Below are positions 12,648 to 24,049 of a DNA stretch of 64,000 nt, piece by piece. This stretch comes from Climacteris rufus (Eukaryota > Chordata > Aves > Passeriformes > Climacteridae). The number at the start of each line of letters is the position of its first letter. Position 1 is the first letter of the stretch. The stretch spans positions 1-64,000 of the forward strand of contig VZRZ01008700.1 in the NCBI GenBank assembly GCA_013398175.1. The letters are read 5' to 3'. The notes beneath the pieces are model-generated. The model made no database searches. It was not told where the DNA came from and saw only the letters and a program-made list of their open reading frames with translations. A program made the translations under genes and the position numbers.

Positions 12648-12742
12648 ATCACAGAATCCCAGAATGGCTGAGGTACCAAACCATTTCTTGAGAACATTTG
12701 GTCCAGAACTGAGTAGAACATTAGGATCAACTCCCTCCACCT
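12648..12742 (-). mobile_element. Probable CR1 3' end, decayed
   Basis: Starts with AATCACAGAATCCCAGAATGGCTGAGG, the reversed CR1 3' terminus, but similarity fades after about 35 bases. It sits directly beside the family A LTR. A short CR1-like piece follows that LTR (13450-13495), so the LTR may have inserted into a minus-strand CR1. Confidence 0.6.
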
Positions 12743-12748
12743 GCTGTC

Positions 12749-13428
12749 TGTTGCAGTTCGCTGATACAGCATGGTCCCGCAGGAGGCTGCCCCTACCACT
12801 CAGCAGGGCAGCCCCGGATCTGGGCTGTGCTGCCCTGCACGGGGGCAGCCCCGCTGGTGCTGCCTCTGCTGAAACGGAGCCCAGGTTGCTGTCCCTAGTG
12901 GGAACAGGGTCCCGGCCTGAGCCGGGACAGCTGGAGCGTCTGCCACCTCGGCACTGCCCGGGTTTGTCCCCCTTTGGCAGACAAGGCGGCAGGGAAACCT
13001 GGTGTTTCCGTGCACACCTGGAGCCAGCCAGCTCCAGAGTGACGTGCCTGCGAACAGCGGTCCCACTGGGCTGGCCACCTGTCAGTCAAGCCGTGTCCCG
13101 CCCATCCTCTCAGTGATTGGCTTGGGTCAGCATTCTGCCTCTGTTCCCTAGATTTTAAAAGTGCATTGCAAGTTTAGATGCACACCTTTTTTCTCCTGTA
13201 CGTGTTTGCATTACACGTGGACTGTTGTATGGGAGAGGCCCTTCCGAACCATCTCTTTGTCTCCGTCGTGCTTATACCACGAGGTGTGGGATCGCCGCTC
13301 CAATGCTCCTGCACTCATCACCTCCGTACTCCTGCAAAGAGGAGCTGGAAGCGGCACCGATAGGTGCCACTTCCAGTCAACCCGATGGGCTCTGTGCAGC
13401 ATTTTAAACCCACTTCCTAGCCGTGGCA
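12749..13428 (+). mobile_element. Solo LTR, family A copy 2 (endogenous retrovirus)
   Basis: A 680-bp, GC-rich LTR beginning TGTTGCAG and ending CCGTGGCA. It is flanked by perfect 6-bp target duplications GCTGTC at 12743-12748 and 13429-13434. A GC box CCCGCCC (13097-13103), ATTGG (13116-13120) and TATA-like TTTTAAAA (13153-13160) are spaced as in an RNA polymerase II promoter. The body aligns in reverse with 2740-3446. A 6-bp duplication fits a betaretrovirus/ERVK-like or alpharetrovirus-like integrase, but the family is not proven. No internal genes accompany it. Confidence 0.88.
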
Positions 13429-13449
13429 GCTGTCAATGGTGATGCTACT

Positions 13450-13495
13450 CCTAATGCAGATCAAGATGCCACTGGCCTTCTTTGCCAGTGATATT
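13450..13495 (-). mobile_element. Short CR1-like fragment
   Basis: The sequence around GATGCCACTGGCCTTCTTTGCC matches the conserved CR1 motif encoding AKKAN on the opposite strand. It is too short to be certain, but fits a CR1 interrupted by the preceding LTR. Confidence 0.45.
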
Positions 13496-16059
13496 TGCTC
13501 TCTTCCAGTTTTGGAAATTTCTCCCAAACCCAATGACCCTTTAAAGGTAATTGACAGTGGCATTGCAGTGACATCAGCGATCTCCATCATGTTCCACAAA
13601 TAACTTAAACTTCACATTATTAGTAATAATGTTGTTCTGGTTATTACATAGCTCTTTTCAGTCTCTTATCTCTGCTCTGTGCTTTCTTCAGAAGTGTAAT
13701 TTGGTTATGTTATTGGATTAGAGATGGGGAGAAAAATTAGGCAGTATATGAAAATGCAACCAGAGAAATCTGAAATATCCACTCTCATAGGTTTTCAGAA
13801 GAATGCAGGACAAATCTCAGAACTAGGAAATAAACAAAAATATTTGAAAAATCATTACATTTATTTTAAATAAAGGAAATTTGAGGCAAATGAAGTCCAT
13901 GCATGCATTTTCTACATGAAGAGAGTAAGGCTGAATTTATTAAATAATCTATTTAATTACTTTACAAATAATTTGTTCTGTTCTGGGCAGTGCTTTGAGA
14001 TGTAAAGTATGCAAGCCTTCAGTATTAAAAATTAATAAATAAGATCTGAGGTACATATAGTAGTGTCTCAAATTTTCCCTGTGCTTTTAGTACTCATATG
14101 GAGTCATGGCACTAAGCTGAAAATCAGAGCATGACTTAAAGGAAAAAATACAATAGATTTTGAATAAAAGAAAAAGAAACATTTCTTCAGTTGTCTTTTA
14201 ATTTTGAATCAAAACAGGATATTTCATGGCTAATTCTTATGGAAAAAGTTCTTCAGTACTGCTCACTTTTACAGACAGGGTAGTATACAAACCATGGATG
14301 AGACTAGGTGTACTTGTGCTACACCATATTCTGTACTTTCTGCGTTATCAGCTGTCACCCAGGGGGTCTTCTCCTACTTTCGACTATTCCCTTTTGTTAT
14401 ATATTTTTTCTAAACAAAATGCCCACATTCACTATGTAGCATTCCCTTACTTCCTCTTTCCCCTTTCTCTCTCTTTCTCACCTCACAGCTCAAATAGGCT
14501 TAAATTTATAAAGAGAATATGGATTGTTTTTATTCACTGAGCTGCAAACTCATGAAATACAGGTAATATTTTTGCAAGGTACTAGATAAAGTATTTTTAG
14601 GTCTTTTATTTACATACTATTGATACTGAAAATACTAGCACTTTAATATATTAATTAGTTTCGTGTTTTGTAACACATCCATTAGTAAGTATTAAAACTT
14701 TTTTGAATTTTCACTGTACAAACACAAAGTTACAACCTGTCATGCAGGGCATAAAGAAATATTTAAACTGTGCAGTGCAGGTCTGCTCTTTAAAATGTCA
14801 CAAACTGTGTTCATGTTTAATGAATGCATATATGCATACACATATTAGAAGCAGAAAAAAGCAAAATCTAGACAATTGTAATCTACCATATCCCATATCT
14901 TACATTTGCTGATTTTGGAGCTTGGTACAAAATTGAAACTTAAGGGGGAAAAAAATCCACATCAAGACATCTGAAATTCTTTGGGGAGGAATTTGGCTTC
15001 ATTTCCACACAAACTTAAAAATCATAGTTATATACTAAAATCAATAGAAATTCATCAGTGTGGAAGCTTCATTACTGCTAGACTTTTTCTCACAAATTTT
15101 GCTTTAGATTTGCAGATGGCTCCTATATCAGACAAAAGTATGAAGTTTGGATTATATCTATGTATAACAATGAATCAATTTTCTGCCATGTGCTCTGTTT
15201 GCTAGTCTGGATTTTCACAGATATACTGCTATCAGGACCCAAACTAGCTCTGAACTCTGCAGTATAAATTTATCCCTAAAGACTGATAGGAATAGAAAAA
15301 GCATTTGTAGAAAATAGAAATGACTCTGCAGTGATTTTTTTCAGCTCTAAAGATCAGAGGAGAATGGTTATGATTGTATCTGCTAAGACAAGTGACAGCA
15401 AGAGAAATAATAAGGACTTTAATTTTCTGTATACACTTCAGCGTGTTTTGTCTAAATTCACACCTGTATTTTTGTTTATGTCTTTTTAACAAAATCAATA
15501 CAAAATAATCATTATGAAAAGTCATTTAAAAAATGAAAAATCTGATCCTTCTGTGGGATAAAAGTTTCTTTCATTTTTCACTTAACACTATAAGGATATA
15601 TACCTGAGTTCCATTATAGAGCACTGAAATTACATGTGTTTGCAAAGGTCTAATTAAACAGGCATAACAGATACAATAATACTTTCAAGCAAATCCCCAA
15701 AAAGAAAGTTAATAGGCGATAAGCATTTCTTCTAAATGGCCAACTCAATTTCTTTATCTAAATTTAAATATAGCCAAGTTTTCATGAGATTTGGGGTTCC
15801 ACATTTCCACCTTCCTCAAGATATTTGCATTTTCTCAACAGCTGTTAGTTCTTCAACCTAAAGGAAGAAAACAAAGATAAGGATGTGTAAGTAAGAATGC
15901 CCTGAATGGAACAACTAATGTGTGAAGTCTCCTATGTGCCAGCACTATACCCAGATTTATTCCAGTGCCAAGGACCACTCTCAAAATTTACTGTCTGACA
16001 TATCAGAAATGTACCTTGTGCCAACCTCCTGTACTGCTCAAAAGGTGAGGATAACTCCC
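13496..16059. other. AT-rich non-genic DNA
   Basis: No supported gene or repeat. Open frames (14226-14540 plus, 15244-15525 minus and others) are low-complexity, with phenylalanine/leucine/isoleucine-rich content typical of AT-rich DNA. Confidence 0.6.
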
Positions 16060-16415
16060 AGCCCTGGGTTTGCATAGCAAGATTCAAGTAATGGGGGAAG
16101 GGGGTGATTACAGGGGTGACTTCTCTGAGAAGCTGCTGGAAGCTTCCCTCATGTCCAACAGAGACAATGCCAGCTAGCTCCAAGAAGGACCTGCCAGTGG
16201 CCAAGGCTGAGCCCATCAGAAATAGTAGTAACATCCCCGTGATAACATATTTTAGAAGGGGAAAAAAAAAGTTGTTGCTCAGAAGTAATTGTGGACAGAG
16301 AAGAGAGGAGTCAGAATATGTGAGAGAAACAGCTCTGCACCAAGGTCAATGAAGAAGGAGGGAGGAGATGCTTCAGGCCTGGGAGCAGAGATTCCCCTGC
16401 AGCCCATGGTGGTAT
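16060..16415 (+). mobile_element. 5' part of an avian ERV LTR (family B)
   Basis: Matches, from memory, the U3 start of a common bird LTR: TGGGTTTGCATAGCAAG near 16065, GAGAAGCTGCTGGAAGCTTCC near 16130, then a TATA-like ATATTTTAGAAGGGG near 16248. It continues into the GAGCAGAGATTCCCCTGCAG block near 16385. It stops at CAGCCCATGGTGG, exactly where a CR1 3' end begins. A 100-codon minus-strand frame (15932-16234) with a signal-peptide-like start is antisense to this U3 and is not a gene. The rest of the same LTR appears inverted at 18449-18620. Confidence 0.75.
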
Positions 16416-16417
16416 GG

Positions 16418-16893
16418 AATCATAAAATCATCGAATTATTTGGGTTGGAAGGAACTTTAAAGAACATTTATTTCCAACCTCCCTGCCATGGGCAAGGACA
16501 CCTTCCACTATACCAGGTTGCTTAGAGCCCCATACAACCTGGCCTTGAACACGTCCAGGGATGGGACATCTACAACTTCTTCAGGAAACATGTTCCAGTG
16601 CCTCACCACCCTTACTTTTTCCTAATATCCAGTCTAAACCTACTCTCTTTCAGTTTGAACCCATTCTCTCTTTTCCTGTCACTATATACTTTTGTGAAAA
16701 GTCTTGGCCCATCTTTTCTGTAAGTCCCCCTCAGGTACTGGAAGGCCAGAGTTAGGTCACCTAGAAGCCTTTTTTTTTCCCATGCTGAACAATCTGAATT
16801 CTCTCAGCCTTCCCTTATAGGAGAGGTGCTCCATCCCTCTGACCAACCTGGTGGCCTCCTCTGGACTCACTCCAACAGGTCGATGACATTCCT
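16418..16893 (-). mobile_element. CR1 LINE 3' region
   Basis: Starts AATCATAAAATCATCG and GGGTTGGAAGGAACTT, then runs through the conserved CR1 3' region (CAGGTTGCTTAGAGCCCCAT, CTCTCAGCCTTCCCTTATAGG, and similar). 5'-truncated. All internal frames are broken. Confidence 0.93.
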
Positions 16894-16993
16894 CTTCCCC
16901 TCATTGTGAGTTCCCAGTGGCCACTATATTTGCAGAGGTATCAAGTTTGTTTTTTTCCTTTTGGTTTCTACATTTTTCCTCCTACACTATTAA

Positions 16994-17621
16994 TGCTGGC
17001 TCCGGGGGCCGCTCGAGGCCACTCAGTGTTATTCTGGGAGTGACCCTGGTTTCCCGGGGGCTGCAGCTTGCAGTTTCCCCAAACACAGGGTGTCCTCCGG
17101 CAGCTCGTTAGTGCTGGCTCCTCTGTGATAGAGAGAGCCCCTGGCTGATGGTGCAGGCGCAGGCAAGGACAAAGACCCAAGAGAAGGGCCTTGGAGTGAT
17201 TTCCAGCTCTTTTATTTCCCGGGAGAAGCAGCAGGGAAGGTAGGAGAGGGTCCAGGGTCCAGGAGAGGCGGCGCAGGGGTCCGGGAGAGCTGAAGGCTTC
17301 AGCTACCAAAGGCCAGGTTTTAGGGACAGCAGGGGATTTATGGGGATACAAGCAGGGGGAAGTAACCTATGGGGGTATAAGGATTAACATATAACCAATA
17401 GAGAACCAAACTGCAATGAAATTTCCAGAACATAACCTTATGCAGAACATTAGGTAATGTAGTAACCTACCGAAATATGTAAACTAAGGTACAAAAGACA
17501 CTGGGGGTGAACCAAAAACTCTCCCTGAGCAGGGGGAATGCCTCAGACTGTGGCAACCTCAGGCTGTGCCCACCAGTCTTGAGCCTGTGGGGCTGTGGCT
17601 TTTGCCACATACGCCTCCACG
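16994..17621 (-). mobile_element. Probable ERV LTR
   Basis: A GC-richer segment with LTR signals on the minus strand: AATAAA (plus TTTATT, 17211-17216) downstream of a CATAAATCC TATA-like box (plus, around 17335-17342) and an inverted CCAAT box (plus AACCAATA, 17393-17400). Flanks CACTATTAA (16985-16993) and CACTATAAA (17622-17630) are near-identical and may be the target duplication, although the exact termini are not canonical at the 17621 side. TGCTGGCTCC occurs at both 16994 and 17112, which suggests an internal duplication in U5. ORFs here are shadows. Confidence 0.62.
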
Positions 17622-17630
17622 CACTATAAA

Positions 17631-18337
17631 TGTAAATGTTTATATACATAGGGATTTTTGTTGTTTTTGTTGTGGTGTTTGGGGTTTCTTAAGAAATAGT
17701 TTGTAGCCTCCAATTTAGGCATTCCTCTGTCATATTTCCTGTTCAGCTGGAAAGTTCAGCTGCCAAATGCCAGTAATTGCCTGTTTGTTTTCCTAGTAAC
17801 ATCTAAGATTCCCTGCTGTCAGCTTTCTTCAGATCTGTGCTTCCATTATCCAAGTCAAATCATTGCAGTGCAAATAATGTCATTCATTATCATCATGCCA
17901 TTTGCAATCTGAGAGAGATGATGAGACAAAATGAGAGAATACTGCTTCCTGTCTAAAAAAATTGTAGACATTTGTTGCAGGTTAGGGAATTGCTGAGTAT
18001 ATTTTCCAGCTGAAAAAGAAATATGTCATGGGGATAGATAGTACTGTTCTTGGCTTGAGTGTACACACTAGGAATTTGTTAGCTTTTTAATTCTGCTTTC
18101 ACTAATAAGTTCCTAAAGTCTCAGTGGCTCAAGTGACTTGCTGAGATCAGCTATTTACAGTATTCAATGCTATTTGAGAAAACAAAATTGGGAGCTGGAG
18201 ACAAGGATTTCATCCAGACAAAACATTTTGTTTTACAGGTACTTGTAAAATTTGATAAATGAGCAGCTGTAAAGTTCCCTTGAGCTACTTTATTTAGACA
18301 AGTGGAACAGATGGTATGGCTCTGCTTCTCCTGCAGA
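17631..18337. other. AT-rich non-genic DNA
   Basis: No gene or recognisable repeat. It separates two repeat clusters. Confidence 0.6.
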
Positions 18338-18440
18338 CAATCACAGAATAATTTAGATTGGAAAACACCTTTAAGATCATTGAGTCCTACTGTTAACACA
18401 ACACTGCCAAGTCTATAACTAAACCATGTCCCTAAGGCAT
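18338..18440 (-). mobile_element. CR1 LINE 3' end, short
   Basis: AATCACAGAATAATTTAGATTGG, then AAGATCATTGAGTCCTAC and AACACTGCCAAGTCTA, match a reversed CR1 3' terminus. Only about 100 bp remain. Confidence 0.88.
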
Positions 18441-18448
18441 GTCCACAG

Positions 18449-18620
18449 ATGAGCCTACTCCAGTGCTGGCTTCCCACAGGGTCACACCTTCTTCAAGCAT
18501 CTGCCTGCTCCAGTGTGGGGTTGTCCGTGGACTGCCAGCAGATCTCTGCTTCACCATGGTCGTCCATGAGCTGCAGTGGCACAGCCTGCTTCACCATGAT
18601 TGTCACCATGGGTTGGGGTG
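18449..18620 (-). mobile_element. Central part of family B LTR, inverted
   Basis: The degenerate tandem block of the family B avian LTR (units of roughly 35-45 bp such as CCTGCTCCAGTGTGGG and CTGCTTCACCATGGTC). It is in reverse orientation relative to 16060-16415. In LTR sense this piece starts at CAACCCATGGTG, the same motif at which the 16060-16415 piece stops. CR1 sequence abuts it on both sides. Confidence 0.72.
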
Positions 18621-18864
18621 ACCCCAAGTATCAATCAAGGCTGAGGGATAGACAGATCAAGAGCAGCCCTGACAAGAAAGACTTGGTGGTGTTGGTGGAT
18701 GAGAGACTAGACATGACCTGGCAAAGTATGCTTGCAGCCCAGAAAGCCAATTGTATGCTGGGCTTCTTCCAAAGCAGTGTGGCCAGCAGGGTGAGGGAGA
18801 GGATTCTGACTCCCTTCCCAGCTCTGGGTCTCCAGAACAGGAAGGACATCTGCCACAGGTAGAA
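18621..18864 (+). mobile_element. CR1 LINE RT fragment, left part of an interrupted copy
   Basis: Translates in one frame to CR1 reverse-transcriptase C-terminal sequence (DPKYQSRLRD, KKDLVVLVDERLDMTW, LAAQKANCMLGFFQSSVASR). The match ends near 18862 and resumes after the gap at 19297, so a foreign segment lies between. Confidence 0.9.
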
Positions 18865-19126
18865 AGCATGAGTAACTTGGAGCCCTCAGCAGCGGTCTCA
18901 TGTTCATCGAGCCTGCATCAGAGCTCCCGCAGAATCTTGACTCAGTTCATGCACAACGGTTTAATTTAAGCAGGGAAGTAAAGAGATGAGAAAGGTTTCT
19001 TTTCCGTTTATTGCCAGCAAGGTTTTATTACTGGAGCATGGGGGCGTGTGGTAAAAAAGACACAAAATGGCTGTCAGGGGTATCTATTATAGCATGGAAG
19101 TGAGGGACGGGCAGTTGGGAGAGAGC
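18865..19126 (-). mobile_element. LTR-like insertion inside CR1, truncated by assembly gap
   Basis: Between the two CR1 halves lies non-CR1 sequence with minus-strand LTR signals: a TATA-like CTATAATAG (plus 19084-19092), then AATAAA twice (plus TTTATT at 19024-19029 and 19007-19012), then a U5-like GC-richer tail. Its far end is lost in the N run, so length, termini and target duplication cannot be determined. Confidence 0.55.
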
Positions 19127-19296
19127 NNNNNNNNNNNNNNNNNNNNNNNNNNNNNNNNNNNNNNNNNNNNNNNNNNNNNNNNNNNNNNNNNNNNNNNNNN
19201 NNNNNNNNNNNNNNNNNNNNNNNNNNNNNNNNNNNNNNNNNNNNNNNNNNNNNNNNNNNNNNNNNNNNNNNNNNNNNNNNNNNNNNNNNNNNNNNN
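19127..19296. other. Assembly gap (170 N)
   Basis: A run of 170 N bases. It falls inside the LTR-like insertion, immediately before CR1 sequence resumes. Translated open frames crossing it are meaningless. Confidence 1.
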
Positions 19297-19710
19297 CCAC
19301 CAAGATGATGAGAGGGATGGAACACCTCTCGTATGCAGAAAGGTGGAGAGATTTGGGATTGTTCAGCCTGGAAAAGTGAAGGTTTTGGGGTGACCTAATT
19401 GCAGCCTTCCAGTACCTCAAAGGAGCCTAAAAGAAAGATGGAGAGGAACTTTTTACAAAGGCTTGTAAAAGGGGGAATGTCTCCAAAGTGAAAGAGAAGA
19501 GGTGTAGATTAGATGTTACTGTGAGGGTGGTAAAGCACTAGAACATGTTGCCCAGGGAAGTTGCGGATGTTCCATCCCTGGAAGGGTTCAAGGCCAGGTT
19601 GGATGGGGCTCTGAGGAACCTAGTGTAGTGGAAGCAGGCGCGTGGGAACTAGATGGTCTTCAAGGTGCCTTCTGACCCAAACCATTCCATCGTTCTATGA
19701 TTGTGTGATT
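19297..19710 (+). mobile_element. CR1 LINE, right part and 3' end
   Basis: Continues the CR1 at 18621-18864: CCACCAAGATGATGAGAGGG, GGATTGTTCAGCCTGGAAAAG, CCTTCCAGTACCTCAAAGGAG, and a 3' end near GTTCTATGATTGTGTGATT. Coding frames are broken by indels. Confidence 0.94.
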
Positions 19711-22700
19711 TAACAGTCTTACAAATGCTGGAAGTGAAGAGTACAAGTTTTGTCTTCTGTGGGTCTGTCTATCTAAGTATTTGCAGCACTTACTGAAGCT
19801 TACAGTTTCCAAAGTAATTATACTCAAAGAAACCAGCTTTCTTTATCTTAGAACATATTTTGGACTGCCAAAGGTAGCAGCTATGGCAAATAAAGGAGAA
19901 CTCAGTCTGATCCTGAAAATTGAAGGCAATAGTCAAGTGTATTTTCTTCTGGAAAAAAGAACTAAGGTGACAAAAAGAGGTTGTAAGAACCAAAGGCATC
20001 AAAGTTTTAAGGTCTAAGGACATTTACTAAGACCAGTTCTTTATAGCAATTCCCAACTCAGCTATGTACATGCCCAGTCCAATTTAAGCTAAATATTTTT
20101 TCACAAATCATGTTTTCTAAACTGTAATAGTCTTGTACAGACTATACTGCAGAAGATAATGCCATAATGCCTCAGATTTTGTGTAACACTGTATTTTTAA
20201 AAATAAATAACACCTATATAGCTATAGTATCATTAAAAGTATTGTGGAAAAAATATTCATACATATATATATGAATATGTATATAGTTTTATTTAAGACC
20301 TCTGAAAGGTCCCATAATATTATAAATACTCTTTTCATATATTGTTTATGGTTGTTTCTACTTTAAGTGAAAGTAATGGCTCTAGACTCTTCAAATTATG
20401 GAATTCGGTATACCAATGGCACTTGCAAATGCCCTGGGAAATAGAAGTTTTTGCTTTAACTGTATGTTTCACATGATCCTTGAGTTAAATTATGTAGATT
20501 TTCATCTGCTTATACTGCTTTGTGAAGTGTTGAAAATAGATTTAACTTTAAACCCGCTCACCTCACATATGAAACATACTTGTTTCTGGAAATATATGAG
20601 AAAAGACCTAAAGAGAAAAAATGAGAAAATATACGCATTTTGAATCTGCTGATTATAAGGGCCTAATTATTACTACCAAAATACCATGCAAAAAGCTCTG
20701 TAACAGAATTAACCATCCTGGGAACTCAAGAACTTCAGACAGTGCATCATAAATGAACACAGCCTGTTCTTCACTATCAGCAATAATGCTGACTTCAAGC
20801 ATTGTAATGATGAGCCTAATGTCAGATGCCTTACAATTTGTGGTGCAATTGTCTTTCTAGACAGTCAAAGGGCCTTCCACATGGCTACTAACTTTCTCTA
20901 GTTTAGTAGGAATATGTCAAGTGCTATAAGCAACACAAAGAAGAATCACTTTCATCAGATGTAGATATTGATGTAACTGGTATAATTCACATGTTCACAC
21001 CTTAATGAAGAGACAATGGATTGCATATAATTTTTAAGATAATGTAGTTCGGTATCAGAGCAGATTGTTATGTTGTTTATACATCTGTGGCAGCTGAATC
21101 ATGAATCAGATTAGCTCTTCTGCCAGAGGGGCTGAGGCTCACGGTTATTTGCTGAGATGATATATTTAGTCAGGGTCCCATGAGCATGGAGCAGAGGGAG
21201 CAGAAAGGTAAGAGCAGGCTTCGGGGAGTCTGACCTGAGCAGGTTCAATCATTCCGGAGACTCTCTCTGCTACAGAGAACAGAATCATACTAGATTTATT
21301 TGTAAGTATTTATTTGCAAGTCTAATGAAAAGTATTTCAATTTTTACTATTTACAGATCTTGCTTTGAAACATTCTTTTTTTACTCCGATAAAATCTGAC
21401 TTTACAGATTACAAGCCTTCAGTGTTTCATTCAATTTTATTGTGTTCCAACGCCCTGCTATCTGTCACTGTCATCTGGGAAGGTTAGAGTAGAAAAACAC
21501 ATATAAATACACATATCTACCACTCACTTGTCAGTCCCAGATATAGCTCTTTAAAACTGTAATTCATTCAACCCAATAATAGACTAAAAGACAATACTTT
21601 CATGTAATGACTAAATTGTAGCAGCAAAGTGCAGTGACTGACAAACAAAATGGCAAACAAAAAAGCAGCACTCCATTCTCTAGGAAAGGTGACATTGCAG
21701 ACGTGATAGTGGAACTGCTAGAATTTAAGTAAGAAATTTTATCAGCTCACTTTACTTGAGAGAAATATGGGAGGCATTCTTCCCAATCTCATTCAAATAG
21801 GATCTTCCAAGATCTTTATGTTTTCTTGTTAACCTTTCTGTTTTCACCACATGCAGGGTGTTTTATGTGTTTTGAACACGAACCATATATTTGGGTTCTG
21901 GCCTCCCTTCCAAAATATCTAGGTTAATTCTTATAAACAAGATTGCTTACAATTTACTGTATTTTGTCTTCTGCTTATTCAGTTTTTTTGCTCACTTTTT
22001 TCCCCATTTTCTTAAAATGAATTTAGTACTTCTTAGAAATGCCATTTAAGAAATAAATAACAAGCTTTTCCAAATTTTTTTTTTCCCAGAAAAACAGTAG
22101 AAACAGTTCAAAAATAAATGTTTCATTTAGTTTTCAGATACTTATGAATGTTCCTGCCTTGGATATAACAAAGCTTGAGATTATAAAAATGTATTGAAAA
22201 TAGTTTTCTGATTCAGAGTCACATTAGCTGACTTTGTATAGACTGTGAATTAGTCTCCAAACAGAAAAGAAGCTGTTACATTTATCACATACTTGTGCAA
22301 GTCTCTCTGTCTTCACATAATCTCAGAACTTACAACAGGGAAGCTAGGAAATGTCCAGAAAAAAACTATCAGAAGCATTCTTCCTTTGACATATTAGATC
22401 ATCTGTCTCTCACTGATGTCTCTAGAGAGCTTTTTTTAGCCTTGCATGATAGACTTGCACTTCCTTAAAAAAAAAAAAAAAAAAGCTGTTGCTATTTGAT
22501 CATTTTTAATACAAAGACCTAATTCAGTATTTCAACTGTAAATATACAACTTGCAGTTTGATGTAAATAAAATCAAACTAATGTAATGTAAATTTATCCA
22601 ACAAACGTAGAAGATCTGTTCATGTGCATATTCATGGCCTTTGAAAATTTTGGACTTGCGTTTTACATCACACATTTCAGCATTACAATGTTTGAAAAAG

Positions 22701-24049
22701 GAATTTCCTTAAAATCCTGTTTCACAAAGTAAATAATAGAGGTTTGACATAATAACAATGGTCAGATGTTTGTTGTTCTGTGTGGGAGTATTAATATTAA
22801 TCTGTTCAGTTCACAATCTGTCTTTCTACACATAGAGTTTTGCTTAGAAAGAGACACTTAAGAAATTCAGTATACCCTGTACTGCATACCTTACAGATTT
22901 TCAGCCACTGTGACTAACAACAAGTCTGCCGTTCTTTGTAAATGTAATTTTATGTGTGAAATAATGATTTCTTGGGAAATTAAATTGTCTTTGATTTTTT
23001 CTAGCTTTGAAATCAATGAGCATTTTTATCTTTTGATTCATTAATTTTAGCTTATTTTTCAAATTATTTATCATTCAGTATCTTTCTCTCCCCCCATCCC
23101 TTTATTTAAATCAACATATTGTTTTTTGCATGGAAAATGCTTTATCCAAACAGGAACAGGTCTTTCAATTTCTGTGCCAAGAGGCATAGATTACATAACA
23201 GTCAAAATGCAAATAAGGAGCTCTCTAAAGTGTGTAAATAATTTGCAAAAGCTATTTTCAATACATTTTTAATTTTTTATTCTGTCAGGACTGTGAATTT
23301 GTTAAGCTATATTAACTGGTTTAAATACTAAAGGTACAGTCTAAATTGCACTACAAATTACAATGGAAGTCAGTGCAACCAACACACAGTGTCCTAAAAC
23401 ACTTTCTTTCCATTGTAGAATTCACTGTTTAAACCAGAAATTCTGTCTAAAGGACACTTCGGAAAAAAATCTTCAGGACAAAATAAGGAATAATTACTGG
23501 AACAGTGTTAATCTCATTGTAAATTTGTATTCCCTTTTGTCAATGCACGTGATGATGAAAATGGTATTTACTCCTGTCCTCTATCAGATTTAATAAAAAG
23601 TGCTGTTAATTTACCTTTTGTTTGCTCTATGCTTTAATCCAGCTGAGGAGTATGTCCATCTACTCTGTGTTAATTCTTTGTAATACTCCAGAACAGTAAT
23701 GTCTGAGTTGGCACCTTATGTCACCATCAAACACTGAATGGCAAATTGGAATAAATTTATTGTTGGGAAAATCATGTTATTTTAGTTCTTTATTTCCTTT
23801 CTGTTTTCCTTTTTCTCTTTTTCCTTCTCATTATTCATCTTCATCCATTCATTATTCATCTTCACACTTCATTTGTTCTGCCTTCTGTAAACAATATGTA
23901 CTTAACAGTCAGACTGGTTCTGCAACTCAAGCAATTATATCTCGGGCAAGAGGAACAGATCATATTTGGGCAAGAAAGCTAACATTTGATGGGATTTTTG
24001 TTTATTGTAGCTTGCAACTTCTGTTTCTGTCCTTTGTGAGACAAGACAT
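19711..24049. other. AT-rich non-genic DNA
   Basis: No supported gene. It holds an 18-A run (22467-22484), an AT simple repeat near 20259-20285, and a GC-richer patch at 21120-21290 with a strong splice-donor match (AAAG|GTAAGA, GT at 21208). The open frames at 19781-20023, present on both strands, have no recognisable content. Confidence 0.6.

Noticed and set aside
15932..16234. 100-codon minus-strand frame starting with a signal-peptide-like sequence and SFLELAG, loosely like a secreted phospholipase A2
   Set aside because: The same DNA, read on the plus strand, is the U3 region of a common avian LTR, and no calcium-loop GCYCG or catalytic HD motif follows. It is an antisense shadow.
19028..19420. 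Open frames of 83-130 codons spanning the N run
   Set aside because: They exist only because N codons translate to X.
22467..22484. Long A-runs here and at 44119-44136, 48589-48603 and 50080-50095 as tails of processed pseudogenes
   Set aside because: No recognisable gene-derived sequence or target duplication lies upstream of them on either strand. They are treated as simple repeats.
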